Shown: piece by piece, positions 23,701-35,396 of the stretch
Numbering within the stretch: position 1 is the stretch's first letter
Layout: each line of letters begins with the position of its first letter
Source: Callaeas wilsoni
Lineage: Eukaryota > Chordata > Aves > Passeriformes > Callaeidae
Assembly (NCBI GenBank): GCA_013398955.1
Contig: VWPU01004455.1
Span: 1-64,000 of the forward strand
Direction: 5' to 3'
DNA length: 64,000 bases
Position numbers and translations under genes: made by a program
Notes under the pieces: generated by a model
Seen by the model: the letters and a program-made list of their open reading frames with translations, nothing else
What the model was told of the DNA's origin: nothing
Databases searched by the model: none

Positions 23701-24779
23701 CAATACCAGGACACTCATTTCCCAGGAGCAGAAATCCCAGCTGTGCTGCTTTTGGAATAAAGCTATAGATCATTGCCCATGCTCCTTACTATTTATCCCT
23801 GCTGGTCTATGCTCTTTTCCTGGAGCAGTCAGAGATCCTGGGCCTCCTAATAATTATAGCCATTCTTGATGAAACTCATTTTTGCATCATTAGTCAAATC
23901 ATTTGCATCATCTACGTTACTATTAAAGACCAGTGGCAACCACCTAAAATAGATTAATATACTCTTAAAATGCAGAAAGCTGATTCTCACTGAGAAATCA
24001 GCTTGTTTGGGTAGGATTTTCTTCAATGCATTCAGTGTAAACAAAAAAGGACTAATTTAGAAAGTAACTTTTAAGTGCACATAGGCTATAAAGACAAATA
24101 TAAGCTGCCTAAAATGCAGTCAGAGGTTGAGTCCCAACAGGTTTTGCTTTGCTTTTTCTTCTTTTTTTTTTTTCTTCCTTTTTTAAAGTGTATACAAACA
24201 CAGCAGGCAATCTGGGCACTTGGACTTTCTAGACAGGCAGAAGAATGTTGCACAAGTCTAAGTCAATTCAACTTTGCAGTGGATCCCTCGTTCCTTTAAA
24301 GAAACACAAAAACAAAACAGAAAACAACGCTCCCCCTCCCCCCATGGTTTCTTTCTTGGAATGGCTGCACCTCTTATAAGATGGCTTCATTTTTGTGATC
24401 TATGAAAGGAAAAGGAAATAAAGTGCTTCTTGAGAATAAATCAAAATAAATATACATATTTAATGGCAGGAAAAAAAGAGTTCTGAAGGGCTACTGCCAG
24501 CCAGGTCTTTTCTCAAATGAGTCTTTTCCCCCAAAATTTTTCAAGAGTAATCTGCACAACTGTTGAAGATGCCAAAATTTGCTTTAGTAGCAGAGTTGAA
24601 TTCCTCTAAGTTTGTGTCTGCTCCATCACTGGTTTGTAAAATCTGTGCAAAACACCTTAGCCCAAAGTGCTACTCCTCCCGCACAACAGCATCAAATAAA
24701 ATACAAAAGGAAGAGAAGAAATATAAGAAGGGGAAATAAAATAATTAAAAAAAAAGGAGAAGGAAAAAAATCCACCCAG
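20740..24779 (-). other. SLC22A23: SLC22A23 long 3' UTR (predicted)
   Basis: About 4 kb without coding signal follows the stop codon, up to an AATAAA on the minus strand at 20758-20763. A long 3' UTR of this order fits what I recall for the human transcript. A nearer AATAAA on the minus strand near 21920 could give a shorter form. The several 80-130-codon frames here have no recognisable similarity. Only RNA data could confirm the extent. Confidence 0.5.
20758..20763 (-). promoter_or_regulatory. SLC22A23: Candidate distal polyadenylation signal of SLC22A23
   Basis: The + strand reads TTTATT, which is AATAAA on the transcribed minus strand, about 4 kb downstream of the stop codon. It is the last such signal before the spacer to PSMG4. 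Confidence 0.4.
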
Positions 24780-25137
24780 TTACATCGACTTCATCCCGTT
24801 GGCAGTGGTGTTCTCCGAGATCCCGTCACTCACAGCTGCTGAGTCATGGAGGCCAGAGTAATCCTTGAGTTCAGAGTTTGTCAGGAGCAGGGGCTGCTCC
24901 CCCTTCTTGTGCGGCAGGAGAGGCTGCCGGGTGTAATGTTCCCCATCCGGGATGTTCTCAGGCAGGTTCTGGTTCTTGCTCTCCGGCAGCAGCAGGATGC
25001 AGATGATGCAGATGAGCGTACAGCAGGCGAAGATGACGTGGTGGAGGAAGTAGCCTTTCTGGTTGTGGAGCTCCATGATGGGCGCGGTCAGGCGGCCAAA
25101 GCCCGCGCTGGCCAGGACCAGCCCCAGCCCACCTCCC
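24780..25137 (-). CDS. SLC22A23: SLC22A23 terminal coding exon: TM11, TM12 and cytoplasmic tail
   Basis: The minus strand acceptor TTTGCAG lies at 25138-25144. The first base completes the Arg codon begun in the previous exon. The exon gives GGGLGLVLASAGFG (TM11), then LHNQKGYFLHH, then a hydrophobic TM12 around IFACCTLICIICILLLPES. A polar tail of about 65 residues follows, with the acidic-hydrophobic motif HYTRQPLLPHKKGEQPLLL, ending NGMKSM and TAA at 24782-24780. Repeated LL pairs in the tail resemble sorting signals. The residue right after the splice junction is Gly, where I remember Cys in human (RCGG). The tail otherwise follows the human form closely. Confidence 0.97.
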
Positions 25138-28100
25138 CTGCAAACACAAGCAGAAGGGGACATAATTAGACTCAAGTATCATTTCACACCTATTTAACTG
25201 TCCCCACATAAGAAGAAGAGAAGCTTTACCATGTGAGTGTGTAGACAGCACTCTAAAGTACTCTCAGTTCCAAGTATTCCGACATTCAGTGAGGGAAAAC
25301 CAGATTTTGCTTAGCATGCCATCCTTCTGCACTTAGACAAGACACTCCAAGGAGCAGCAAGTGCGGAAGTCAATTTTGGCTGCCTCTAAAGTATCTGGCA
25401 CCATTCAGCAGTGGAGGCAGGAGATTAGACTTTACAAGCCACTGCCTTGATCCATTATACCAAACACTGAGTGCTGAAATATTTTCTACATAAAATCATG
25501 TTATGGCTGGAACTTCTCAACACACTGATGATGTAATAAAAGACACAATTTTCAGAAAAAAAAAAAGTGTGAAAATAGACTCATCTTCCAGTTAGAGGCA
25601 CAGAAGCTGCTTGTGAAAGCCCAATTCAGTGCTCTGTCCTGATGCTTGGCTGTGCAAACAAACTCTCTTGCAATTCCTTATCTTGCTCATCAGCATCTCT
25701 GCAGGCCCTGGTGCAGGCAGGCCTGGCACACCTCTCAATCCTGGATCTGTCTCTGCCTGGGTGACCCCACACAGAAGTGGCACTGCAGGTGTTTCTCTGG
25801 GGCAGGCCAGTCCCTCCTGCTGTGGCATGACTGAGGTCTCCTGCCAGCAGAGTGTCACCCTTAAATGACTCATTTTAACAAAATCTCTGAGAGTAGCAGC
25901 TTGTCCTTCACTTTCCAAAGACCCTGCTGCCTGCAGAGGGAGACCTCCCTGTGAGTTTAAGCACTGGCACCCTGCTTCCCTACCAAGCCTGTGCGGGCAA
26001 CACGCTTCCCAGGCTTCCTCTTGGAGATGCCATCTATTCCCAAACCCTCTGGAGATCAGAGGGGCTCAGGTGTTCAGTTCCTGACCCAATGCAGAGCTGT
26101 TGCTATCAACAAAAACTGGCCCTTACAGAAGATGACTTGCAGAAGGCAAATGGACTGCTTTATGTCAAATACTTGGGAAAAACCAGTTTCACTGACTATT
26201 AAGCGTACTAGAAATCACTGTATAAATAAACCTACAAATGCCAAATTCACTCAGCCAACCACAGTGTTAAAGCTAATCTTTACTCAATCCTTTCCAAAAT
26301 CCACTGCTGCTTGCTTGACAGCTGAAGGACAGCAAACATAGGTTTCAAAAGATGCTCTTAGGACACTGACTGGATCAAAAATTCACATATGTATGTTCCA
26401 GTTCTTCAGACTCAGCAGAGCATCTTTCACAGACAACAGTGACTTCCCCAAATGCTGCAAAAGCCCTTATTAAAAACTTGCCAGCTTTCCGATGGCAATT
26501 TAGAAACCCAGCTGAATGCAACTATTGTGCAACTGGCCTCCCTGCAACTTCATTAATACACTCACATGAGTAATCGACACAACCAGTCCCAAATGCATGG
26601 CAAATCTCTCTCCAAGCTGGCTTTGGAGCAACAAAAGACTGGCTCATTTACAACAGCGATTGCTATGGCTAAATTGTATCTCAACCCCCCTGAGAAGGAC
26701 CTGAGGTGAGTTTTAAATGCTGCTGTAGAAGGACATCAAGCAAGCTGAAAGAAAATGGGAAAAGGCAACAACAAAGACGGCTCTGTCATTTATGGGTCAA
26801 GTGTCTTCAGATTTGCAGGGGGGAAAAAGTTTTTCCATATGACGTCAGCAATTAGAGTAGGCATTACTTTTTCCAGTGCCATCAAAACCTGACAGAAGAA
26901 GGCTTGAAAGTACATTTTGGTATGTGTCCTAAAAGGGGTTTCTTTAAGGTTTAACTACACTGCAAATGTGAAAATGTGAAGGGAAAAAAAAAGAGAAAAC
27001 TGAAAATACTGTCAGGAAATTTTTGTGGTATCCGTGCACATCAGGAAAAGAGCTTCAGGGCAAGAGAGGCAGCACCCTTGTGATTCACACTGTTTTTGCA
27101 GGTGACAAGGGGCAGCAGGTGGAATAGAAAAGCATTCTGAGTGCTTTGGGGCATTGCTCCTCCTCAGCACGAGGTCTTCCATGGCAGGGGCCAGCCTCTG
27201 TACTTCAAACACCCTCCAGATGCAGAGTGGAGCCTGGAGAGGGAGTGCGAGGGCTGCTGGCACCATCAGCGAGTCCCGGCGTTCTCTCTCGCACCTCTGC
27301 CTGCCAGTGGCTGCTGTCAGGGGCTTTCCCATGGCATGGCCCCATGGATAATCGATCAGGGCTACTTCCCCAGCCCCTGCTCACCCACTGACAGTGGGGA
27401 AGGATGGTTTGCGTGAGGTTTATGGTCCCAATCTGGGCAAATCGCAAAGGGACCTTGGTTCAAAATTTTGTTCTCAGAAAGGTCCTGCTTGTTCTTGGGG
27501 TACAATTTCCTTGTTTGCTAGCTCAGTGTTTTGCCAGAGAGCAGCACGACATCCTCACTGACATCCTAAAGGAAGGGCCTTGTCCTTCTCAGCACTCCTC
27601 AGGAGAGCAGAGAATTGTTAATCCTGTATTCAGATGGCCCTGTCTGCACTGAGCAAAGAGGTCAACACACGGCATGGCTCAGAGTACAAGCGAGCCAGAG
27701 AGATGCCCAGGCCAAAGGAGGCTTTGGGAGAGCACCTGCTCCAGCCTCCTGCACAAAGCAGGGCCAGCACTGAAATCAGACCAGGTGTTCTGGCTCAGCC
27801 TCTTCTCGAAGTCGGTCCCTGAAAACCTCCATAGCTTTTCCCTGTCTGTATGTAAAGGACATTTTGTGCACTCAGTCCTAGGCCAGAGATTCAGTAATAC
27901 ACCAGGGGACCCTTGGCCTCGTGGAGCAAGCACCACCTTTGAGAAGCCAGGCCTTATTCAGGTCCCAGTAAACAGCCCTGCGTCCCACGGTGTTGAGGAA
28001 TACATTCAGTGCAGGTAGCTGGGTGGGCAAGATGCTGTGTCAGCTGCAGATTGAGCTCTGGGGGGCAGGACCCCAAGGCAAGAGGCTGTGAACTGGACCC

Positions 28101-28744
28101 TCTGTGTGAATGTGACTGCCGAGTGGCTCCTGGGTGGTCAGATGGGAAAGTTTCCTCAAGAACTGGAAATTTGGCTTGAGGCAGCTATTGGTGGGAAAAG
28201 ACCCTAATTCAGCCATCGCTGCCCACTCTTAATTTCTTTGGCTGTGTGGGCACAAAAGAAGGGCACTGAGAGAAAAAACAGAACCATCTTCCACTTGATA
28301 GTAACTGAGTATGTGGAGGATGAGGAGGGGACGTGCTGTATTCCTATTTAGTAGACATGCAGGCTGTAGTGGTGTGAAGATTGTTCCATCTGGATTATCA
28401 GTGACACTTGGTGCTTTAATTCAGCATTTGGATGGAGGTCTGCACTGAAGTCCCGGGTACAAAGAAGGGTAGCTCCTGGTGAAGTCCCCCTGCCTACTGC
28501 CAGGAGACTGGGGTGCAGTGCACAGATCCGAAGGACCCCTCTGTGACACGTGACAGTGTGGAACATTCATGTTGCTGGAGCAGGTGGTCACCCGTTGGTG
28601 GTGAAGATCTGGCTGTTTTCCTCCTATACTTCTGGAACTGTTCACCTCGACACCACAGCAGCAGAGATGGATGGGTGCTGTGGGTTTGCTATCACACCGC
28701 TGCTACCCCGGGTACTGGCAGTGCTATTTTCTGCCCTCGAGGAT

Positions 28745-28780
28745 GGGGGATTGCAGATAATGGGGGGATTGCAGATAATG
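28745..28780. repeat. Perfect 18-bp tandem duplication
   Basis: The unit GGGGGATTGCAGATAATG occurs twice in direct succession without mismatch, suggesting recent slippage or duplication. It lies about 90 bp left of the CR1 fragment, within an SLC22A23 intron. Confidence 0.9.
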
Positions 28781-28867
28781 GATTTGATATGGGAAACCCC
28801 AGAGACAACCCCAGTCCTCTCTTTGCCTTCCTTTTCCTAAAGTTCCTTGAGAGCCAACCAAAAGCAT

Positions 28868-28945
28868 ATCAGTATCATACAATGGCTTGGGTTGGAAGAG
28901 ACCGTAAAGATATCCAGTTCCAACCCCCAAAGGGCATCCAGGGTG
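28868..28945 (-). mobile_element. CR1 LINE 3'-end fragment
   Basis: The + strand reads ATCATACAATGGCTTGGGTT, then GGAAGAGACCGTAAAGAT, then CCAGTTCCAACCCCC. This closely follows the reverse complement of the CR1 3' terminus common in birds and reptiles, whose ATTCTATG-type end would be at about 28872. The element is therefore on the minus strand and truncated at its 5' side, with no coding sequence left. It is one of the main reasons to call the host a bird. The outer boundary is approximate. Confidence 0.8.
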
Positions 28946-30555
28946 GCATCTTGGAGAGCAGGTTATGAGGGAGTAGCCAGATCCCAGCAAAAGATAAGAC
29001 AGAAGACAGCTTAATCACACCTCTGCCTAAAACAGATTTATGCACTGTCCTGAGCTACAATTCCTAATTACAACCCTGAGTGGATCTTATCGTGGTGGTA
29101 GGATGGCAAAGCAGTGCAGAGTGTCATCATTTCTATAAATAAACAGGGACCCTGAGGCATATCTAGCTGCTGTCACTGGTGTCACCCAGCAGAGTCAGGG
29201 GAAGCGCAATGTTGGCTCCCAGCCAGGATTTTGTCCCCTTCCCTGTAGCAACCTAAGTGATTTAAGGGAAAAAACTTGCTAAGTTCAGACTGCACATCTG
29301 ACCCTACTTGGCAGACTCTCTTCTGGCTGACATGGTCAATTCCTTATCTGTGTGTCTTTCAAACAGAGACAAGGAGAAAATTAAAGAGGCATAAAAACAC
29401 CAAACTGATTGACACACACATAAATAAATAGCTGTTAGTGTTTAGGGCTGCTGTACAATCTCACTGCTCACACTGCATTTTCCTGTGGAAATAATGTTAT
29501 CCGTAAAATACAGTCACAAATTTAAATAGCCTCAAAAAAAAAGACCATGGAGCAAGGAGACTCTGGCTACTCAGATGACAGTTTTGTAATAATACTTTTG
29601 CAAAGTTATTGAAAAGGCATATAATTTGGAGGGGACAAAAAAAAGAAAAATTATCCTCTTTCCTCCACTCTCTCTCCCTTCCACCCATATGACCTACATT
29701 CCTGGGAAATTCAGTGGAGTCAGAGTGGACTCCTGAATTGCTGTGGCATTGCTGAAAGCTTAATCCAGAACACAGAAGCACAACCTTTGTGCTGTGAAAG
29801 ATAACAGTGCATGTATAAAATGATCCAAACCCCCTGACCATACAAAGATGTGTTATGGGAAACTCTCCAACAAAGATCGTTTGTCTGATTTCTCCTATTT
29901 CCCAGGATGAAAGTGCTCCTCTTTAAAAAAACTTTGAGCCTCTGCTAAGACAGATCTGTATGTGAAGAGAAAGACAACTTTATCTGCAATAAAGGCAGAG
30001 AGGCAGACTTGCAGAGGACCTCTATGCACCAAAAACATTTACACCATGTGTTTCAATACCTCCCTTCCACCGAAGCACCCCTGCAGCTGTCCTGGTTAAC
30101 CTGCCCTGTGGAAGCAGGGGTTGCTGGCACCTGTGTCCTCCTCTGCACACTCATGGAATTTCTCCTTTAATATCAAGATGCAGACTCAACCGATTGCTGC
30201 TTGAACAAATCCCACAGAGTTAGGAAGCAATGACGATGTTCAACCACACCAGCTGGTTCTGCTGAGTATTTAAGACTCTACCACGCTGCAATTCATGTGC
30301 TGCCAGGCCTGCTGATCGTCACCACGATGGGACACAAGGTGGAGCCATGGAAAACAAAGCCTCTCTAGGCACCGACATGCATTTACTTTCTCAGACTGAT
30401 TGCAGCAACTGTAGAAAGCAGCCCCCAAGTTGCTGTGAGGTCTCCAGTTACGTGAGGCTTCCCCTCCCATAAAATGTGTTAAGTTACACAGCCCATTATC
30501 AATTAAATGAGGATAATTTTGTCCCTGTCTTTTGAAGGGGGCTCCAAAGTCTCAC

Positions 30556-30679
30556 CTGATTACTGTGGGTGTGATTTCAGCACAGAAGAACACACTGAGG
30601 CTTCCAACGGCATGCGAAGAAAACATACCCACGATGGAAAACGCAACAGAGAATTTGTCTTTGACGCTGTCACTCATAC
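30556..30679 (-). CDS. SLC22A23: SLC22A23 coding exon: TM10 region
   Basis: The acceptor TTGTCAG is at 30680-30686 and the donor GTGAG at 30555-30551. Two bases complete a Gly codon. Forty codons follow: MSDSVKDKFSVAFSIVGMF, SSHAVGSLSVFF and CAEITPTVI, and then two bases of Arg. FSVAFSIVGMFSSHAVGSL forms TM10. AEITPTVIR is the SLC22-type E-PT-R motif at the cytoplasmic end, where positively charged residues orient the helix. The length of 124 bp matches the 1-to-2 phase change. Confidence 0.96.
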
Positions 30680-32496
30680 CTGACAAGACAAGAGTGTACA
30701 TAAAAAGTAAGAATGAGGTCAAATTTCCAAGGCAGAAAACAAGTAAAGAGGTTTATATTACTCTTCTCCCTCAAAAAGAATTTGAGTAATTTTGTAATAC
30801 TAATGTAAAACTGGTATTTATAAAATCCATTCCCCAAGCACTTGAGATACAAGCACATGTGAAAAAAACCATAATATCATGCCAAAAAATGGCAGTGATC
30901 TCTGAATATTTTATGTTCGGCCACCACAGAAAAGGTAAAACCCACAAAATCCCAGATCTTTGGGCAGTTTTTTAGGCACCAGCCTCTTCCCTCTCATGTT
31001 TGACAGACAAGTGGAGTCAGGCAGCGTTCCTCAAGCTGCCAAACACCTTGTACAGTGGGACTTGGGCACTGGAGACGCTTCCAGGACAAGAGGGGAAAGA
31101 AGCAGAAGTGCTCCCATCTCTGTGCTAAGCCCCTGCATGTGATCAGTTACAGCACTGTTGTAACTCCCAGCTTGACAGCCTTTGCCTAACAACTCTGGGT
31201 GAGAACAGCCAATGCCAAGGACGGTGAAGCACTCCCTGAAGTCAGGGCTGTTTGCTCAATCATTTCACGTCTGGATGCCAGCGGGGTTTCTGGGAGCAAA
31301 CAGTGTCTATCAAGCACTTGGAGAAACCCCGGAAAATCTAAACAAAGCTCAAGGAAACTGTCTCTAGCCATGATGAGAGTACATTTCTCACTTGATCCCT
31401 GCTTGCCACCTTCTGTGGGCAGGGGTGGGATATCTGATCAGGGTTGTACTAGCTCCTGTGGCCCGTCCTGGCCAGCAAGGAGGCCACATCACTCACAGAC
31501 ACTATTGCACCATACAAGGGGAACACATCATGCCTGACAGGAGCACTGGGGACAGGACTGGAACTTCGCGGCCAGTGCTCCCCCACCTTTCTACAGCCAA
31601 GTCCCAAGGCCTGCCTGAAGAAAGAACTGCTCATCAGTGTGCAGTTCCAAGCAGGCATACTGTCTGGGTTGGATCCAATGAAAATTAACACCTGCTTTTG
31701 TTCTTGCCGAATATATCAGCTGTCAGGAGAGCAAAAGGTATTTGAGACCTCTTTGGTTACACCTTCTGAAACATGCTACAGCCTGCTCAGGCTCAGGGCT
31801 AAGCCCTTTCTGCAATGCACCTCACGTCTGGGGGAGAAAGCAAATTCTGCCAGCTGATGAAGACACGAGCACAGCACCTTTCAAACCATGGGTCTCTGAC
31901 CACTCTTGCATGGAGGATGGGGCTACACCACTGGCCCCCTCAGGGAGTCATGACTGCTCAGCAGAACAGACCTTGGAAAAGCTGGGCAAGGACAGCTCCA
32001 TCAAATCTGATACACAAAGGTAAATTTTGTTCCTCTACAGTTTGTCACTGCATTGCTCTTACAGTACTTCAGCTTGGGAAAGTATTTTTTGAGGTATTAA
32101 GACCCCTTGTCAAAAGCGTCCTTAAGGTGTCTTAGTCTCCTTTTCTTTTCTAGAAAAAAAATAAAATCTGAGATTCCTGAACTAGGAATGCTGCTTCTGA
32201 GGAGGGGACTTTCTGAGAAAGCCTTACCCTGTACCTCAGACCTTGGGGGACCTCTGCACCCTCTCTTGACCTGCAGAGGTGAGCCTATGCGGAGGGTATG
32301 CTACACCAAGAGGCAGCACATAAAGAGCAGGCCTGCCTATGGGTGGGGTCTCAAGGCGCTGCATAGAAGTGGGCTTTCCTCCTTTATCTCTTTGTGGCAG
32401 CAGCCCTGCTCTGGGTGCTTTGGCCCAGGCCTTTTGGATCTACCCATTCCTGGGGGAGTGCTTCCCACATGATGCAGATTTGTCTGTAAACCATAC
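30680..32496 (-). other. SLC22A23: SLC22A23 intron between the 33-nt exon and the TM10 exon
   Basis: A 1.8 kb intron with ordinary composition. Open frames at 31199-31688 and 31742-32135 have no recognisable similarity. Nothing else was seen. Confidence 0.85.
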
Positions 32497-32529
32497 CTGA
32501 GTCTGGAAGTTGACTGTATTTTCCAATCA
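32497..32529 (-). CDS. SLC22A23: SLC22A23 33-nt exon
   Basis: The minus strand reads acceptor CCAG, then 33 bases, then donor GTATGG. With the T left by the upstream exon it gives LIGKYSQLPDS, and its last G starts the Gly codon of the next exon. This is the expected loop after TM9 (human has LIGKYSQHPDS as I remember it). Entry and exit phases are equal, so skipping it removes 11 residues without shifting the frame and creates a Cys at the junction. It is too short to show up as an open frame and was found by the missing segment between neighbouring exons. Confidence 0.93.
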
Positions 32530-35163
32530 CTGGATCCAAGACCACAGAAGTCAGAGAAAGGTAGAGAAAGGGAGAGAAAACAAGAACATAAAACCAAAGC
32601 TTTTTATATGTTTATTTATCCAAAAGAAAAAAAAAAAGGTAAATCCCACATGCCACCCTAACCCCACGCCCCCCCCCCCCCCNCCCCCCAAATTCTTTTC
32701 CATGCCAAAACCCTCACATCTTTCCCTGGCCATCAGATAGGACATGCTGTTTCCAGGCACATCTCAGCTGGAGGACAGCATGCTAATGAGACAGTGATAA
32801 CAAACCAGCAGTAAAGCATATTTAAAAGCCCCAGAATTACCACTGGGATTAACACAAAGGCCTCTTTGTTGTTAATGAAGGGAGAGAAGAGAAAATGCCC
32901 TCCTGCTGCAGCCCCGAGGGAATGGCCAACAGAAGCTTTCGTTAGAGAGCAAAACCTAGGCATCAGCACCCTCACACTGGTGGGAGACCTACTCCTCTCC
33001 AAAACCATGTGCTGATGGTCCATGTGTCACACTGGCCACCAATTCCAACCACACAGGAGCACATAGCAGCACTGGGCAGCAAGGGAAAGGGCAGCAGCAC
33101 AAGCTGGGCACAGCTCTGCTGGTCATCTCCCACCAGGATACCGTGACTTCCCAGAGGTGATACCCTGGATTTCAGAGGAAGGGTCAAACATGGCGAGCTT
33201 CAAGGTCTGCTTCAGGTTTGTGTCTGGTGGAGAATATTCCTCTCTCTCTCACCATTCTCAAATTCTGATTTCATTTGCCAATTACACCCAAATTATGCTA
33301 AATCAAAACATAGAGGATACTGTAACAGATTTCATAATAAGCAGGGTCAGTGATTCTCTCCAAACATTGTGTAGCTCTTCTGAGGAAGAGGTGGCCATGA
33401 TCGAGAGCGGGGGGAGTTGAGCTGCTCTGAAGTTCGACGCTGCCTTTCTCTCTTCTTCTCACAAAGAAAAGAGAGGAGTCAGAAAGGCTGATGAGGGCAC
33501 TGAATTGAGAGTGCCAATGCAGCACAAAGCACCTAAAGTCATGCCTGATCTTAGTTTTAGCAACTTGGCTCACAAAACCACCTAAACCTGTTATGGAAAA
33601 GGTTGTAATGAGTCCTACAGGGTGTTGCCTCCCACCTCCCTCATCAATTTTTTTGTTGAAAAACTGCAACCAGATTTTCGTGGCTCTGGAGCAGACTAAA
33701 GGCTCTGACACACCATCTCTCAACTAAGCAAGTGTGTGTTTGTTACCTTAACAGCCTCAACAAACATCTCCCATCCTTAAAAAAAAACTAAAATGGGCAA
33801 ATTTAGTGTAGAGAGATCCTTATGGACACCACCAGAAGAACGTGGAGTTTCGGGAGGTTGCACACATGCACAGTGTGAATCTGCATGTGAATGGTCTCAG
33901 TCCATCAACAGACATGATGAGGTGGGGGGCCACACTCAGCTGGGATTGCTGGATGTGGTAAATATGTGCTCAAAGGGAATGTAAACATCTGTGCCAAGCT
34001 GGGAGCAAACACACACGAAGCTGGAGTTTCCTCCATGTCATGAAAGAGGTTCCCTGTTTCCCTCCTACACTCCCACAAATAGCGTATTTGCTAAAAGTTA
34101 ACTTAGTAAATGCCTCCGGGAAACAGAGTCTGTAAATATGAACAATTCCTGTTGGCTCGGAGCTGCCTTCAGTATGCAAGAATGTGAAAACTTTCCATCC
34201 TCAATGCAAAAAGCTCTTTCTTATTAAGGCACTCAAATATTTCTAAACTTAGAAATTAAAACCGGCAATAACCAGTGTTCTGGTGCTTGTCTCACATCCA
34301 GTTTGTCCAAAGTGTGTCTCAACCCTCTTCCCCCATCCCTTGGGTGGAGTTTTATGGGACAGGGGTCTAATGATTGGCAACTGTGAGAGTGGCAAAGCAC
34401 ATCCCACATTCCCTCTGCTTCAACACCTCTCTAATTCATCAAGTTCAACCTCCTCAACCAATAAAAAATGAAGACAATGAAATAAAATGAAAAAAGGGAG
34501 TATTTCTATAGCAGTTTTAATAGCTGAAGCAGCTCAAGAGGGCCAGACAAGAGTTACTGCCTGCAAAGGAAGAGGTGGGACACTCTTGCTTTTGGCAGGA
34601 ACAACCCACTTGAAATGCTGTGTCACCTCACAAAATCACGTGTATACATTCCCATGGACTATACGTATACACTGTGTTAAAAGCAGGGTCTTTCAGCTGC
34701 ACGATTTCCATGCTACCTGCATATTACTTGTTCATAGCGAGACGCTAAGAGCAGGCAGAGGACATACACCTACTGCTCTAACTTCTGCATGGTTTAGAGG
34801 CCACCTGAGAAGCAGACTTGAGTGGGAAAGTTTACCCTTCCCAATTTGTATACAGCTCTTTCCCTGGGGACTATTTCACTAAATAAAATTGAAAGTGTTT
34901 CTTGTTTCCTGGTTTGTTTTCTTGGTGACTACCCCGGATACAGCACCAATGCTCAATAAGCTTCACCATGGGAATCATCCAGAGTACAAGGCCTTCTGTT
35001 AATGAGCCTGAGAAACAAGGCTTCAAACAAATTCAGATTCTAAAACTATGCAGGTGTGTGACATGACAAATCTGGGAAAGGCAAAGGAAATGCTAGTATT
35101 TCCTGGTCCCTTATTTGCATGTCAAGCCTGTGTGGTCCTGAAAAGCTCTCATCTCCAACTTAC
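32530..35163 (-). other. SLC22A23: SLC22A23 intron
   Basis: A 2.6 kb intron. It contains an A-rich tract at about 32627-32639 and a C homopolymer with an ambiguous base at 32669-32689. No additional exon is required, because phases match across it. Nothing else was recognised. Confidence 0.85.
32669..32689. repeat. Poly-C tract with one undetermined base
   Basis: Fourteen C, an N at 32683, then six C. It is the only ambiguous base noticed in the window, so the tract length is probably not reliable. It lies 140 bp upstream, in transcript order, of the 33-nt exon. Confidence 0.95.
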
Positions 35164-35396
35164 AGTTGAGAAGGCCCAGCTGCAGAAGTGATGCCAGAGC
35201 TGTAAGTATCATGAAGAGCAGGAGTCCTCCTCTCCTCCCCAGAAACCCAACCACAGGGCACATGGCCAGGCATGATGCCAGTGCAATCCCAGCCATGGTG
35301 TAGTAGTCGGCATAGAAGTTGTGGGTAATCGCCATCTTCGCTTCGTGCCCCATCATACTTTTTGCAAAACAGTGGTGTATGCCATAACCAGTCAGC
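35164..35396 (-). CDS. SLC22A23: SLC22A23 coding exon: end of TM7, TM8 and TM9
   Basis: The acceptor TTCTGCAG adjoins 35396 and the donor GTAAGT is at 35163-35158. The first G completes a Ser codon. The exon encodes LTGYGIHHCFAKSMMGHE, then an aromatic loop NFYADYY, then TM8 (AGIALASCLAMCPVVGF), LGRRGG, and TM9 (LLLFMILTALASLLQLGLLN). It leaves a single T. GRR between TM8 and TM9 corresponds to the repeated MFS cytoplasmic loop motif in the C-terminal half. Length is 233 bp, phase 2 in and 1 out. Confidence 0.97.

Larger units (their letters stand above)
25138..30555 (-). other. SLC22A23: SLC22A23 intron before the terminal exon
   Basis: A 5.4 kb intron. It contains a perfect 18-bp tandem duplication at 28745-28780 and a CR1 LINE fragment at about 28868-28945. 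No further exon is needed, because the flanking exons join in phase (AG|G gives Arg). Otherwise nothing was recognised. Confidence 0.85.

Noticed and set aside
24846..25169. 107-codon + strand frame opposite the last SLC22A23 exon
   Set aside because: It is the antisense shadow of a conserved coding exon.
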